Shown: positions 62,152 to 64,000 of the stretch, in pieces
How positions within the stretch are numbered: the stretch's first letter is position 1
Layout of the letters: each line of letters starts with the position of its first letter
Assembly: GCF_025165795.1 (NCBI RefSeq)
Contig: NZ_JAJAGO010000002.1
Location: 124,001-188,000, forward strand
DNA from: Streptomyces gossypii
Lineage (GTDB): Bacteria; Actinomycetota; Actinomycetes; Streptomycetales; Streptomycetaceae
Direction of reading: 5' to 3'
Length of the DNA stretch: 64,000 nucleotides
Translations under genes and position numbers: made by a program
The notes under the pieces: model-generated
What the model was told of the DNA's origin: nothing
Database searches by the model: none
The model's input: the letters and a program-made list of their open reading frames with translations, nothing else

Positions 62152-62486
62152 GTGCACCTGACCATATCCGGCTCTCCGACGGGGAGTCGGCACAGCGCCG
62201 ACACGGACCGGACGACCATCACCAACGGCTCCACGGACAACCTCGTCTCCAACAACGAGGCGCGGGCCACCGGCGACGACAGCTTCGCGCTCTTCTCGGC
62301 GATCGACGCCCGCTACCCGATGAACGGCTTCCGGCCCGGACCGACCAGCCTTGAGGACATCACCGTCGAACGGGCGGGGGCACCTTCTGGAAGGGGCGCA
62401 CCTTCCCCGGTATCCGGGCGTTCTCCGCGTCCAAAGCCTTCCGGGGAATCCGGGTGAACGCCGTCGACATCATCGACCCGACTTGA
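62152..62486 (+). pseudogene. Broken C-terminal fragment of a secreted beta-helix glycoside hydrolase
   Basis: The first frame encodes TTITNGSTDNLVSNNEARATGDDSFALFSA, clearly like the beta-helix motif RNTGDDALAVWANK of the GH87-like gene at 62560. Near the G-run 62376-62380 the frame shifts and homology continues in the next frame as GTFWKGRTFPGIRAFSASKA and onward to a TGA at 62486. The N-terminal part is missing. It is thus a truncated and frameshifted relic. A homopolymer sequencing error could explain the shift but not the missing start. Confidence 0.7.
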
Positions 62487-62493
62487 ACTGGAC

Positions 62494-62525
62494 GATGCCG
62501 CCCGGGCGTGGTCCCGGGCGGCATC
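62494..62525. terminator. Bidirectional hairpin terminator
   Basis: A perfect 13-bp stem (GATGCCGCCCGGG and its complement) with a six-base loop lies between the relic and the convergent GH87-like gene. Confidence 0.85.
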
Positions 62526-62559
62526 GCCTCTGCGCCTCTCCGCCTCTCGGCCTTTGGAG

Positions 62560-64000
62560 CTAGTCGGCCGCCGCCTTGGCACCCCCTCCGTTGATCACGA
62601 ACTGCGAGCCGGGCTCGACAAGGATGTCCCCGTCGGCCGAGTCGGTGATCGTCACGTTCTCGAGCGTCGCACTGCCACGGGCTCCGCCCATGGCGAGGAT
62701 GCCGGAGCCGTTGTTGGACTTGGAGATTTTCACGTCCGTGATCTTCACGTCCGGCATGGCGCCGCCGCCGGTCTTGAACTGAATGCCGTCGTACGTCGAG
62801 TCATGGATGTCGGTGTCGCGGATCGTGACACCGGGGATGTCCGGACCCTGCGCGAACAGCGTGATGGCGCCGAACTCCTGGTCCTCGTTCCAGAAGGCGC
62901 CGCCCGTGCGGTAGAGGCCGTTGTTCGCGATCAGCGTCTGCCCGGAGAAGGGCAGCGGGTCGTGATCCGTCGCGAGCATGATGCCGGGGTAGTTCATCGT
63001 GTCGGAGATCAGGTTGTTCTCGATCTTGTTGCCGTACCCCCCGTACACCGCGATGCCGTTGGCGCGCCAGGGCAGCTGGACCGTGTTGTTGCGGAAGGTG
63101 TTGTCGTGGCCGACGTCCACCGAGGGGTCCTTCACGTACTTGTTGGCCCAGACCGCCAGCGCGTCGTCCCCGGTGTTGCGGAAGGAGGAGTTGAACACCG
63201 TGGAATTGCGGGTGCCGTTGGAGAAGTTCACGCCGTCCGCATAGGTGTTGCGGATCCGCATGCCGCTGAACTCCACGTTGTCGCCCGGTCCCCACAGTTC
63301 AGGGATGTTGCTGTAGTCGCGGCCGACCCACGCGGCCACGTTGGCGTGCTCGATCCACACGTTGTTGATCTTGGTGTCCTTGCCGAACCGGCCGTTGAGG
63401 CCGACCCCGCCCTCGTGGTTGCCGTCCCCGCCACGGATGGTGCCCGAGCCGAAGATGGCGAGGTCGGAGATCTTGGTGTTGTCGTCGATGTCGAAGCCGA
63501 AGTTGCCCTCGTGCGGATGGTTGATGCCGCCCGCCTCGTGCGGCGGGGTCAGCGTGTAGAGCTGGGAGTGCCACATGCCCGCGCCGCGGATCGTGACGTC
63601 ACGGATGCCCACCTGATTGAACTGGCCCCGGTTCTCTGGGTCGTCGGTGAGGATCTTCTGCTCCTGCCGCCACTGTCCGGCCGGGATCCACACGCACTCG
63701 ATGTCGCCGTTCTGGTCGGCGGTCACGGCCCGCTGGATCGCGCCGGTGTCGTCGGTCCCGTCGTTCGGGGTCGCCCCGTACTCGGTTATCGAGGTGCATG
63801 CGGCAGGCTTGCTCGCCGCCGGTGCCACCTGCTCCAGATCGACGAGATCGACGATGTAGTAGGCGGCGGAGTCGTCGGCGTCACGCTGCAGCCGGAACTC
63901 GGTGCCCGGCGGGTACGTCTGCGCGAGCAGCGCGTGCGACTCGTCGAAGAGCCGCCGTGCGTCGCCGCCCGGGGTGTTGGTCAAGCCCTCCGGACTGTCG
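62560..64000 (-). CDS. Secreted right-handed beta-helix glycoside hydrolase (GH87-like alpha-1,3-glucanase/mycodextranase), partial
   Basis: The 3' part of a gene runs off the right edge; the visible 480 residues stay open to 64000, and the only start-like codon near the end is an internal TTG. The sequence shows TEYGATPNDGTDDTGAIQRA (pectin-lyase-like N-cap), RGAGMWHSQLYT, ADGVNFSNGTRNS, RNTGDDALAVWANK, NGIAVYGGYGNKIENN and further Asn-rich beta-helix turns. This resembles GH87 alpha-1,3-glucanases. The catalytic Asp residues probably include those of ADGVN and TGDDAL. Together with the transporter operon it suggests use of fungal or bacterial alpha-1,3-glucan. Confidence 0.65.
   Translation of the reverse strand, partial: DSPEGLTNTPGGDARRLFDESHALLAQTYPPGTEFRLQRDADDSAAYYIVDLVDLEQVAPAASKPAACTSITEYGATPNDGTDDTGAIQRAVTADQNGDIECVWIPAGQWRQEQKILTDDPENRGQFNQVGIRDVTIRGAGMWHSQLYTLTPPHEAGGINHPHEGNFGFDIDDNTKISDLAIFGSGTIRGGDGNHEGGVGLNGRFGKDTKINNVWIEHANVAAWVGRDYSNIPELWGPGDNVEFSGMRIRNTYADGVNFSNGTRNSTVFNSSFRNTGDDALAVWANKYVKDPSVDVGHDNTFRNNTVQLPWRANGIAVYGGYGNKIENNLISDTMNYPGIMLATDHDPLPFSGQTLIANNGLYRTGGAFWNEDQEFGAITLFAQGPDIPGVTIRDTDIHDSTYDGIQFKTGGGAMPDVKITDVKISKSNNGSGILAMGGARGSATLENVTITDSADGDILVEPGSQFVINGGGAKAAAD

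Overview
High-GC DNA with GTG/TTG starts, ATGA/GTGA gene overlaps and rare TTA codons indicates a Streptomyces or close relative. The block around 25-41 kb (tRNA-Leu, fhaA-fhaB-pstP-rodA-pbpA-pknB, class E sortases, glutamine amidotransferase, crgA, rhomboid, cyclophilin) is a conserved actinobacterial arrangement that I recognise from the core Streptomyces chromosome, not far from oriC. No database or alignment was run; family names come from motifs and recall.

Layout. (1) 0.1-9.5 kb: aerobic phenylacetate catabolism, paaN and paaABCDE, each preceded by an identical 18-bp inverted-repeat operator. Between them lie an rRNA methyltransferase, a small membrane protein and an HTTM/DUF5819 pair. 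(2) 9.5-15.2 kb: housekeeping and stress genes (rhodanese, J-domain, DUF2252, HxlR/azoreductase pair, Na+:amino-acid symporter). (3) 15.4-24.7 kb: a seven-gene minus-strand operon divergent from an arsenite methyltransferase. It encodes a TVP38/TMEM64 membrane protein, a class I methyltransferase, a flavin monooxygenase-like enzyme, a metallophosphoesterase-radical SAM fusion, a TIGR04283-type glycosyltransferase, a nucleoside phosphorylase and a mercuric-reductase-like flavoprotein. This matches the logic of arsenosugar synthesis (methylate arsenic, adenosylate by radical SAM, remove adenine by phosphorolysis, glycosylate). With no arsR or arsenite exporter present it looks biosynthetic, and it is the strongest candidate here for a poorly described system. 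(4) 24.9-41.4 kb: the conserved cell-wall and Ser/Thr-phosphorylation block.

(5) 41.4-54.8 kb: a PQQ-repeat kinase, then an eleven-kb co-directional biosynthetic operon: aminotransferase, flavin reductase, tryptophan halogenase (very like the Trp-6 halogenase of thienodolin), bicovalent flavin oxidase, JAB/JAMM-like protein, SDR, an unassigned family protein, P450, PPC/DUF296 protein and an asparagine-synthetase-like amidotransferase carrying two TTA codons. A chlorinated indole carboxamide such as thienodolin is the best guess. (6) 54.8-55.7 kb is non-coding. (7) 55.7-64 kb: an alpha-glucan locus: GH13 alpha-glucosidase, two permeases, binding lipoprotein, LacI regulator with CTTGCAG-type operators, a broken beta-helix gene remnant, and a partial GH87-like secreted glucanase running off the right end.
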